A DNA stretch of 5,171 bases, from contig JAFGDC010000444.1 in NCBI GenBank assembly GCA_016932295.1, positions 1 to 5,171 of the forward strand, in the 5' to 3' direction. This stretch comes from a candidate division CSSED10-310 bacterium. Its GTDB lineage: Bacteria; CSSED10-310; JAFGDC01. How positions within the stretch are numbered: the stretch's first letter is position 1; every line of letters starts with the position of its first letter. The position numbers were made by a program, and so were the translations under genes. Shown in pieces: positions 1-5,171 of the stretch. Below the pieces are notes generated by a model. That model saw only the letters and a list, made by a program, of their open reading frames with translations, was not told the origin of the DNA and made no database searches.

Positions 1-800
1 GCATTCTCCACCGCCAGCGGATACTCCTGCCTGACGTAGATATACCCCTGGTGCGCGCCGATGGCATACGCGCCGATAATCAGTCCTTCCAAAACGCCGT
101 GGGGATTCCCCTCCAGCAGGCTTCGATCCATATAAGCGCCCGGATCACCCTCATCACCGTTGACCACCACGTATTTTATATCACCGTCGGCAGTGCGCGT
201 GGTTTCCCATTTACGGCCGGCTGAGAATCCGCCGCCGCCGCGCCCCCGCAAATCAGCCTTCCTGACCGTCGCCACCACATCTTCCGGTGACATCTCCGCT
301 AGCGCCTTGGCCAGCGCCGTGTAACCGCCCACCGCAACATAATCGTAGATGTTCTTGGGGTCGATGTGGGGATTGCTCGCCAGCAGAATACGATGCTGAT
401 ACTTATAAAAAGGGATGTCCTCGTTCCGCGTGATTCGCTCGCCTGTTTCCGGGTCCTGATACAGGAGATGCTCGACGATCTCACCCGCGATCAGCGTGCG
501 CTCCACGATCTCAGGAACATCCTCCACCTTCGTCCGGAAATATGCCACATCGAGCGGCGCGATCACCACCAGCGGACCCCGCTCACAGAATCCATGGCAG
601 CCGGATCGACGCACATTCACCCGGCCGCTCAGACCACGCCTGGCGATCTCCTGCTCGAACGCCAGCGCTACATCGCCGGCCCGATAAGCCAGACAGCCGG
701 TTCCGGAACATACCGTCACACAAGGCTTGTTGGCATCCCGCGCCAGCGTGAGTTCATCACGGAGTGCGTGGAGCGCTTCCCTGCTCGTCAGTTTTGCCAT
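1..800 (-). CDS. NuoF-like NADH/FMN-binding subunit with N-terminal [2Fe-2S] domain (HydB/HndC/HoxF type), 3' end outside window
   Basis: The frame is open from ATG at 800 to the window edge, giving 266 complete codons without a stop. Residues about 25-100 form a thioredoxin-like [2Fe-2S] domain with ligands C31, C36 (CSGTGC) and C68, C72 (GCHGFC). Residues 185-198 are the glycine-rich FMN loop (RGRGGGGFSAGRKW), and NGDEGDPGAYMDRS at 214-227 is the NADH/FMN site signature. The extra N-terminal domain and the DPGA(Y/F)MDRS form are typical of the flavin subunits of NAD-linked or electron-bifurcating hydrogenases and formate dehydrogenases, rather than respiratory complex I NuoF, which lacks that domain. 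The family oxidises or reduces NAD(H) at FMN and passes electrons to Fe-S clusters in the cytoplasm. AAGGAGG at 808-814 lies 7 bases before the ATG, and the start overlaps the upstream fusion gene by 13 bases, so translational coupling is likely. The C-terminal NuoF [4Fe-4S] motif and any ferredoxin domain are not visible. Which enzyme it serves cannot be decided here. Confidence 0.93.
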   Translation of the reverse strand, partial: MAKLTSREALHALRDELTLARDANKPCVTVCSGTGCLAYRAGDVALAFEQEIARRGLSGRVNVRRSGCHGFCERGPLVVIAPLDVAYFRTKVEDVPEIVERTLIAGEIVEHLLYQDPETGERITRNEDIPFYKYQHRILLASNPHIDPKNIYDYVAVGGYTALAKALAEMSPEDVVATVRKADLRGRGGGGFSAGRKWETTRTADGDIKYVVVNGDEGDPGAYMDRSLLEGNPHGVLEGLIIGAYAIGAHQGYIYVRQEYPLAVEN

Positions 801-1894
801 GTCGCATCCTCCTTCTCTTGGACCGCCAGGATCCGTTTCAACGTCTCCAGGTCGGGATTCGTATAGTAGTCGTCATCCACCTTCATGACCGGCGCCAGGG
901 CGCAGCAGCCCATGCAATGAACCGTTTTCAGGGTGTAGCGCTGGTGACGATCCGTCTCGCCGGGCTGGATGCCGAGCAGCGAACTGATCCGTGCGATCAG
1001 TTGAGGCGCCCCCCGCACATGACAGGCCGTGCCCGTGCAGACCTGAATGGTATGGGTACCCTGCGGCTGCAGATTGAAGGCTTCGTAAAACCGGACCATG
1101 GTGAGAATCTCACCGTACGGCACCTGGAGTCGCGCCGACGCCCAACGCAGGACATGCCGGGGCAGCCAGTTCTTCTGTTCCTGCACATCAAGCAGGATCT
1201 GCAGAAGCTGACTCTTTTTGTACCCATGCCGATCAATGATGTCATCGACCATCCTGAAGTCCGCGGTGAGGGCCTCGATCATACTTTCCCGATCCACCAC
1301 CTCACCGGACTTCTCGGCATTGTGCCGGGCCTCACGCTCCAGGTAATGGAGTTCCTCCATCACCTCGTTCCTGGCATAGCCGCCCGCGTACGCCTCACTC
1401 AAAAAATCCAAACCCTTCAGCAGCACATCCTGCCGCATGCCAAGGGCCGGCTTCACCCGGGGCGCGACCGGAACATGCGCCACGTCGCTCCGGTGCAACT
1501 CGCGCAGGTTCAATCCCTTGCGCACGGCGTCCACCAGCCGCTCAGGATCGAACGGCTTGTTGATAAAATCGAAGGCGCCGCTCTTCATCGATTCGACCGC
1601 CGTATCGATGGTGCCGTATCCGGTGATGATGATCGACAGGATGCTGCTGTCCACCTGGGACACACGCGCCACGACATCCAGCCCGTTCATACCGGGCATC
1701 TTCAGATCGACCACCACCACGTCAGGCTTGAATTCCTGCACCATCCGCAAACCGTCCTCACCGTTTCCCGCCGCGGCGGCGCTGATCCCTTCCGCCTCGA
1801 GCGTCTGCCGGCAGCCCTCTCGCATTGACTCTTCATCATCGATGACGACGACACTGTAGCCGCCGTGCCTCTCCTTGCCGGAATCAGTCTCCAT
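788..1894 (-). CDS. Fusion protein: response-regulator receiver domain + NuoE-like [2Fe-2S] subunit
   Basis: The product has 368 residues. Residues about 13-130 are a complete CheY-like receiver: acidic pocket D19/D20, phospho-acceptor D63 (VVVDLKMPG), T91 and K113 (NKPF). Residues about 131-200 are a mostly helical, charged linker I do not recognise. Residues about 201-358 are a full NuoE/HndA-like thioredoxin-fold subunit: helical part (LLQILLDVQEQKNWLP, later YGEILTMVRFYEAF), then cluster ligands C286, C291 (CTGTAC) and C327, C331 (CMGCC, with an extra C330). All receiver and cluster residues are present, so both halves look functional. NuoE subunits transfer electrons next to the NuoF flavin subunit, which is encoded immediately downstream with a 13-base overlap. 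No DNA-binding domain follows the receiver, so phosphorylation probably acts on the enzyme itself (inference). Start: ATG at 1894 has AAAGGAG five bases upstream; an in-frame ATG at 1909 adds MKGDI but has no ribosome site. A sigma-54 promoter lies upstream. Confidence 0.93.
   Translation of the reverse strand: METDSGKERHGGYSVVVIDDEESMREGCRQTLEAEGISAAAAGNGEDGLRMVQEFKPDVVVVDLKMPGMNGLDVVARVSQVDSSILSIIITGYGTIDTAVESMKSGAFDFINKPFDPERLVDAVRKGLNLRELHRSDVAHVPVAPRVKPALGMRQDVLLKGLDFLSEAYAGGYARNEVMEELHYLEREARHNAEKSGEVVDRESMIEALTADFRMVDDIIDRHGYKKSQLLQILLDVQEQKNWLPRHVLRWASARLQVPYGEILTMVRFYEAFNLQPQGTHTIQVCTGTACHVRGAPQLIARISSLLGIQPGETDRHQRYTLKTVHCMGCCALAPVMKVDDDYYTNPDLETLKRILAVQEKEDATWQN
808..814 (-). promoter_or_regulatory. 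Ribosome binding site of the NuoF-like gene, inside the fusion gene
   Basis: The minus strand reads AAGGAGG, seven bases before the ATG at 800. It lies inside the last codons of the receiver-NuoE gene. It fixes the NuoF-like start and implies that ribosomes finishing the first gene are close to the second start. Confidence 0.8.
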
Positions 1895-1898
1895 GATG

Positions 1899-1906
1899 TC
1901 TCCTTT
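1899..1906 (-). promoter_or_regulatory. Ribosome binding site that decides the fusion gene start
   Basis: The minus strand reads AAAGGAGA, with AAAGGAG ending five bases before the ATG at 1894. The alternative in-frame ATG at 1909 overlaps this site's upstream edge and has no purine-rich site of its own. The shorter 368-residue product is therefore preferred. Confidence 0.8.
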
Positions 1907-1963
1907 CATTCAGTCGAGTGCGCCAGGCACCCGTTGGATTCCATCCAGTCCACGAAACAATAG

Positions 1964-1979
1964 AGCAAGGCTCATGCCA
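1964..1979 (-). promoter_or_regulatory. Predicted sigma-54 (-24/-12) promoter for the receiver-NuoE/NuoF operon
   Basis: The minus strand reads TGGCAT-GAGCC-TTGCT, with GG and GC separated by exactly ten bases, matching the sigma-54 consensus TGGCAY-N5-TTGCW. By the usual spacing, transcription would begin near 1953, leaving a leader of about 59 bases before the ATG at 1894. The gene just upstream encodes a sigma-54 activator, and the downstream genes have no evident sigma-70 promoter. The sequence match is direct; promoter activity is inference. Confidence 0.8.
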
Positions 1980-2030
1980 TCTTTGGAATACTGATGGATA
2001 ATGTAATTTTTTCGTTTAAATTCAATGAAT

Positions 2031-2043
2031 TATACTATTGATT
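2031..2043 (-). promoter_or_regulatory. Possible IHF binding site
   Basis: The minus strand reads AATCAATAGTATA, one mismatch from the IHF consensus WATCAANNNNTTR. It lies in an AT-rich block, at about -78 to -90 relative to the predicted start near 1953. That is between the sigma-54 promoter and the candidate activator sites, where DNA bending is usually needed. The consensus is loose and AT-rich DNA gives chance matches, so this is tentative. Confidence 0.4.
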
Positions 2044-2065
2044 GCCTGATTGGTGAACGTCAGCA

Positions 2066-2087
2066 CGGGGAATCGATCCGGTCCCCG
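2066..2087. repeat. Inverted repeat, candidate activator binding site
   Basis: CGGGGA at 2066-2071 and TCCCCG at 2082-2087 form perfect six-base arms around a ten-base spacer. The element sits at about -113 to -134 from the predicted sigma-54 start, a normal distance for an enhancer site of an NtrC-type activator. There is no T-tract on either side that would make it a terminator. Which protein binds it is unknown. Confidence 0.4.
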
Positions 2088-2147
2088 GTTCATTTCTCCC
2101 CAGCCGGACTCGTGATCGAGGAGTTCCGCACCGATCTTGAAAAGAGG

Positions 2148-2184
2148 TTTCGGGAGTATGGATTTCGGGAATAGGGAACCCGAA
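2148..2184. repeat. Three TTCGGG motifs with exact 15-base spacing (two tandem, one inverted)
   Basis: Two adjacent 15-base units, TTTCGGGAGTATGGA (2148-2162) and TTTCGGGAATAGGGA (2163-2177), match at 13 of 15 positions. The core TTCGGG recurs at 2149-2154 and 2164-2169, then as its complement CCCGAA at 2179-2184, so all three start 15 bases apart. The second and third cores form an inverted repeat with a nine-base spacer. The cluster is about 195-231 bases upstream of the predicted sigma-54 start. It could be an array of regulator sites; the binding protein is unknown. Confidence 0.5.
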
Positions 2185-2223
2185 TGAAATGAGGAATCGG
2201 CGGTACGATGAACGATGATCGGC

Positions 2224-2238
2224 ACCGGCTGAGCCGGT
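2224..2238. repeat. 15-base palindrome at the activator stop codon
   Basis: ACCGGCTGAGCCGGT is a perfect palindrome around one central base, touching the last base of the activator TAA stop. As RNA it could fold as five pairs with a five-base loop. No run of U follows it on the transcribed strand, so it is at best a weak or factor-dependent terminator. It could also be a protein binding site or help protect the transcript end. Confidence 0.4.
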
Positions 2239-3605
2239 TATTCTATGCCGTACTTCCTGATTTTTTCACGCAGGGTCTTCCGGTCGATTCCCAATTGCCC
2301 GGCCGCCCTGGTCTTGTTACCCTCGTTCTCGGCAAGAACGCGCTCGATCTGGTCCCGTTCCATCTGTGCCAGGGTCCCATCGCGCACCGGTTCATCTTCC
2401 CCACCCGCCGCTTTCATACCGAGTTCCAGTAGATCCTCTCTCCCCACCACCAGGCTGTCGATCGTGACAATCACCCGCTCGATGACGTTTTTAAGCTCCC
2501 GTACGTTGCCCGGCCAATCGTATTCCTGAAGCAGATCCATGGCTTCCGGGCTGAACTCGGGTATCCCGGTGCGCCGGCCGTCCAGTTGCCCGGAGAAACG
2601 TTTTTCGAGCTGCGTGCGGAAAAACTGCACGAGGAGCGGGATATCTTCACGCCTTTCGCGAAGCGGCGGCAGCTTGATGGGGACCACATTGAGCCGGTAG
2701 TACAGATCCTCGCGGAAATGCCCTGCATGCACCTCTTCGAGGAGGTTCCGGTTGGTAGCGGAGGTGATGCGGACATCGATATGTCGTTTCTCCGTGCTTC
2801 CTACCTTGACGATTTCCCGTTCCTGGACGACCCGCAGGAGTCTGGCCTGGAGGTTGAGACTGATATTGGCGATTTCATCGAGGAAGATAGTACCGCCCGC
2901 GGCCATTTCGAATTTACCGTTGGTGGTTTCACTGGCGCCTGTGAATGAACCCTTGACATGTCCGAACAACTCGCTTTCGAACAGGCTTTCCACCAGTGAA
3001 CCGCAGTCAACGGTGACGAACGCCCTGGCGCGGCGCGGACTCAATCGGTGCACGGAACGGGCGACCAGTTCCTTACCCACTCCGGTCTCGCCATGAATCA
3101 GGACGGTTGAATCGGTGGGCGCGACCTTGCGGATCAGGGTGATGACCCTGGTCATGGCCTGGGATCTGCCGATTATGAAATCAGCCCCGGCGACCGGCGC
3201 TGCCTCCTCCACACACTTCAGCTCGCGGCTGTGCCGGCCCGCCGCCACCGCCTTTTCCACTCCCTCCACCAGCGCTTCCGGTGTAAAGGGCTTGGTGATG
3301 AAATCGAAGGCACCGAAGCGCATGGCTTCCACTGCCTTGTCGATGGTTCCGTAGGCGGTGATGACGATCACCGCCGCCCCGGGATGGTTCTTTTTAATCC
3401 GTCGCAGTACCTGGATACCAGGCAGGCCGGGCATCTTGAGATCCAGGATCACGGCATCGAACGATTCATGGCGCATGAGTTCCAGACCGGCATCGCCGTT
3501 CTCCACCGAGGCCACTTTGAATCCGGATCCGGTCAGTGCCTGGGCGCAACCGAGGCGCATGGATTCATCGTCGTCGACCACCAGCACGTTCGCCACATAG
3601 GCCAT
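2238..3605 (-). CDS. Sigma-54-dependent response regulator, NtrC family (REC-AAA+-Fis HTH)
   Basis: The protein has 455 residues, the usual length for NtrC-type activators. The receiver (about 4-122) has D11/D12, phospho-acceptor D55 (ILDLKMPG), T83 and K105. The AAA+ domain (about 142-385) has Walker A GETGVGKE (172-179), the sigma-54 contact loop GSFTGA (219-224; the usual form is GAFTGA), Walker B FLDE (241-244), arginine-finger region FREDLYYRLNV (297-307) and WPGNVREL (364-371). A Fis-type helix-turn-helix fills about 415-452 (NKTRAAGQLGIDRKTLREKI). When phosphorylated, such proteins oligomerise on upstream sites and use ATP to open sigma-54 promoters. The ATG overlaps the stop of the kinase gene by one base, and GGAGG at 3615-3619 lies nine bases before it, so the two are co-translated partners. 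The nearest target is the -24/-12 promoter at 1964-1979. The family assignment is certain; the target is inference. Confidence 0.97.
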   Translation of the reverse strand: MAYVANVLVVDDDESMRLGCAQALTGSGFKVASVENGDAGLELMRHESFDAVILDLKMPGLPGIQVLRRIKKNHPGAAVIVITAYGTIDKAVEAMRFGAFDFITKPFTPEALVEGVEKAVAAGRHSRELKCVEEAAPVAGADFIIGRSQAMTRVITLIRKVAPTDSTVLIHGETGVGKELVARSVHRLSPRRARAFVTVDCGSLVESLFESELFGHVKGSFTGASETTNGKFEMAAGGTIFLDEIANISLNLQARLLRVVQEREIVKVGSTEKRHIDVRITSATNRNLLEEVHAGHFREDLYYRLNVVPIKLPPLRERREDIPLLVQFFRTQLEKRFSGQLDGRRTGIPEFSPEAMDLLQEYDWPGNVRELKNVIERVIVTIDSLVVGREDLLELGMKAAGGEDEPVRDGTLAQMERDQIERVLAENEGNKTRAAGQLGIDRKTLREKIRKYGIE

Positions 3606-5171
3606 CAGGCACCGCCTCCATCCACTGGAAGCATGATCACGAAGGTACTGCCTTCACCTGGACGGCTGAACACCTTGATGCTTCCACCATGCTTGCGGAT
3701 AATCCCATAACTGATGGACAATCCCAGGCCGGTGCCATGCCCCACCGCCTTGGTGGTGAAGAACGGCTCGAACAACTTGTCCAGGTCCTCTTCATTGATC
3801 CCGCAACCAGTGTCCGAAAACCGGATCTGCACACCCTTGCCATCCCCCGCGGCGCTCGTGGTCAGCGTCAGGACGCCGCTTTCACCCATCGCGTCGGTTG
3901 CATTCATGATGATGTTGACGAATACCTGGATGAGCTGTGCCGCATCCGCCTGCACCAGCGGCAGGCCAGATTGAAGATCCTTGTTGACCTCGATGTTGTG
4001 GAAGGAGGGATGCCCTTCGAACAAACGCATGGTTTTGCCAAGCAACTCATTGACATCCAGCGGTTCAATCTTCGGCTCACGCTGCCTGGCGAAATCCAGG
4101 AGCCCCTGCACGATTGTTTGGCATCGCTTGGTGTCCCGTTCGATCCTGTCCAGGTTATCCCGGATGACACCCTCTCGAGGCGCTTTCTGCAACAGCAGGC
4201 GGGTGAACAACAGGATGCTGCCCAACGGATTGTTGATCTCATGCGCGATGCCGGCTGACAGCCTCCCTATCATGGCCAGCCGGTCAGCCTTCTGGACCTC
4301 CATCTGCGTCTCGGTGCGCAGCCTGGCATCGCGTTCCTGGATCGCCTGGGCCATGGCGTTGAATCGATCGCGGAAGGCTCCCAGTTCATCGTCTGATTTG
4401 AATTCGGCGCGAGCGTTGAAATCCCCGGCCGCGAACCGTGCGCTGGCGGCCGCCAGTCTCTTGATGGGACGGGTGACCGCCTCGGCGGAGATGTATGCGA
4501 TGACAAGCGCGCCGAGCACTCCGGCCAGGGTGATGCCAAGAAAGACCAGGAGTGTCTTCCGCCGCACATCATCATACTTCTGCTCCAGGATCCCAAGTCC
4601 CAGGATGCCTATGGTTTCGCCTGCCACCGTGGTGATGGGTTTGTACGCGGTCAGGTAACGATCGTTCATGATGAATGCGGCGGCAACCCAATTCCGATTT
4701 TCTCCCAGCACCCGTTCTTTCACGTTGTCATCCACAAGCGTGCCCAGAGCCCGGACGCCATCCGATTTGACCGCATCGGTAGCGATGCGGACATTGCCCT
4801 GGAAGAGAGAGACGGTTCCCAGGTTCTTGCCGCGATACTTCTCGCCTTTGAAAATAATCCCGGCGATTTCCTCCACCAGATCGAGATTTCCGTTCAACAA
4901 CCTGCCGCCATACAACACACCCCGAACAATACCGGTGTCATCGAGTACCGGCGCCACCGCCTTTATCACCATGCCGGTATCCGCGCTCATCGCGCCGGTA
5001 TCGAGTCGATCGGCCAACAGCGGCGATTCAGCCGTCAATTCCGCACGACCGACGAGCTGCATACCCGCCACGGTGCATTTCTCGCGCAGCGCTGCCGCCA
5101 TCAATTCATCATTCTCCATATCAAGCTTGCCCTTGACGGTTGAATTGGCCGTTCGCACCACCAGCGTCCCA
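3605..5171 (-). CDS. Membrane sensor histidine kinase (Cache-TM-HAMP-HisKA-HATPase), 5' end outside window
   Basis: The frame runs open to the window edge, so the first transmembrane helix and the start of the sensor are missing. 521 residues are visible; numbering here starts at the Val codon at 5161. Residues 1 to about 200 look like an extracytoplasmic Cache domain, ending in the typical TAYKPITTVAGETIGILGLGI strand pattern. A transmembrane helix spans about 203-223, and HAMP about 228-280. HisKA contains the phospho-acceptor H307 in AGIAHEINNPLG. The ATPase domain (about 405-513) has N-box N416/N420, G1 DTGCG (450-454), F-box FEPFFTTK (464-471) and G2 GTGLGLS (476-482). All catalytic elements are intact. 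Cache domains commonly bind small metabolites such as organic acids in the periplasm, but the ligand cannot be told from sequence. The TGA overlaps the regulator ATG (TGATG), making that regulator its obvious partner. The receiver of the NuoE fusion is a plausible second target (inference). Confidence 0.95.
   Translation of the reverse strand, partial: GTLVVRTANSTVKGKLDMENDELMAAALREKCTVAGMQLVGRAELTAESPLLADRLDTGAMSADTGMVIKAVAPVLDDTGIVRGVLYGGRLLNGNLDLVEEIAGIIFKGEKYRGKNLGTVSLFQGNVRIATDAVKSDGVRALGTLVDDNVKERVLGENRNWVAAAFIMNDRYLTAYKPITTVAGETIGILGLGILEQKYDDVRRKTLLVFLGITLAGVLGALVIAYISAEAVTRPIKRLAAASARFAAGDFNARAEFKSDDELGAFRDRFNAMAQAIQERDARLRTETQMEVQKADRLAMIGRLSAGIAHEINNPLGSILLFTRLLLQKAPREGVIRDNLDRIERDTKRCQTIVQGLLDFARQREPKIEPLDVNELLGKTMRLFEGHPSFHNIEVNKDLQSGLPLVQADAAQLIQVFVNIIMNATDAMGESGVLTLTTSAAGDGKGVQIRFSDTGCGINEEDLDKLFEPFFTTKAVGHGTGLGLSISYGIIRKHGGSIKVFSRPGEGSTFVIMLPVDGGGA

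Larger units (their letters stand above)
1895..2237 (-). promoter_or_regulatory. Control region between the activator gene and the receiver-NuoE operon
   Basis: This 343-base stretch has no convincing gene. In transcription order it holds a short palindrome next to the activator stop codon, a 15-base-period TTCGGG repeat cluster, an inverted repeat CGGGGA-N10-TCCCCG, an AT-rich block (1981-2040, about 77% A+T by hand count) with an IHF-like site, a -24/-12 sigma-54 promoter, and a roughly 60-base leader. The order (distal activator sites, bending site, sigma-54 promoter) is the classic arrangement for an NtrC-type activated promoter. The role of the whole is inferred from this order. Confidence 0.7.

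Noticed and set aside
764..1828. Long plus-strand open frame (354 codons) opposite the receiver-NuoE gene
   Set aside because: It is fully antisense to a gene with two clear domains. The translation is rich in His, Arg and Pro with no recognisable motif, as expected for a shadow frame in GC-rich DNA.
1895..1909. ATG at 1909 as the start of the fusion gene
   Set aside because: No purine-rich site precedes it, while the ATG at 1894 has AAAGGAG five bases upstream.
1935..1947. Small hairpin (TGGAT/ATCCA) in the leader of the fusion gene
   Set aside because: Five pairs with a three-base loop occur easily by chance, and no riboswitch-like structure or conserved motif surrounds it.
2022..2225. 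Minus-strand frame of 67 codons within the control region
   Set aside because: It starts at GTG without a ribosome site, contains the repeat array and the inverted repeat, and has no recognisable motif. Non-coding regulatory DNA explains the stretch better.
2224..2238. Palindrome after the activator as an intrinsic terminator
   Set aside because: There is no U-tract after it on the transcribed strand and the stem is short, so it is reported only as a palindrome.
3536..4258. Plus-strand open frame (240 codons) opposite the kinase C-terminus
   Set aside because: It is antisense to the conserved HisKA/ATPase region of the kinase and has no family features.
5159..5161. GTG at 5161 as the true start of the kinase
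   Set aside because: The frame stays open to the window edge, and a Cache kinase needs a first transmembrane helix before this point. The gene is cut by the window.

Overview
All four protein genes in this window lie on the minus strand and form one locus, read from high to low coordinates. They are a Cache-type membrane sensor histidine kinase (5' end cut by the window edge), a sigma-54-dependent NtrC-family response regulator, a fusion of a receiver domain to a complete NuoE-like [2Fe-2S] subunit, and a NuoF-like NADH/FMN subunit (3' end cut by the window edge). The base composition is moderately high GC. A Cache-HAMP-HisKA kinase paired with an NtrC-type regulator, a sigma-54 promoter, and a HydB/HndC/HoxF-style NuoF with its own N-terminal [2Fe-2S] domain together suggest an anaerobic or facultative Gram-negative bacterium, plausibly Desulfobacterota (former Deltaproteobacteria). 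That assignment is inference from gene style only.

Layout. Positions 5171-3605 hold the kinase; its stop overlaps the start of the regulator by one base (TGATG). Positions 3605-2238 hold the sigma-54 activator. Positions 2237-1895 are a 343-base control region with a strong -24/-12 match (1964-1979, minus), a very AT-rich block with an IHF-like site, an inverted repeat at typical activator-site distance, and TTCGGG motifs repeated with an exact 15-base period. Positions 1894-788 hold the receiver-NuoE fusion, which overlaps by 13 bases the NuoF-like gene (800-1, continuing out of the window).

Proposed working model (inference). The kinase senses a small molecule outside the cytoplasmic membrane and phosphorylates the NtrC-type regulator. 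The regulator opens the sigma-54 promoter of the redox operon immediately downstream. The first product of that operon is an electron-transfer subunit carrying its own receiver domain, closely similar to that of the regulator. The same kinase could therefore control both the synthesis and, by direct phosphorylation, the activity or assembly of a NADH-linked flavin/iron-sulfur enzyme (electron-bifurcating hydrogenase, NAD-linked formate dehydrogenase or similar). The catalytic subunit that would settle the reaction is outside the window. The receiver-NuoE fusion is the most interesting item here.
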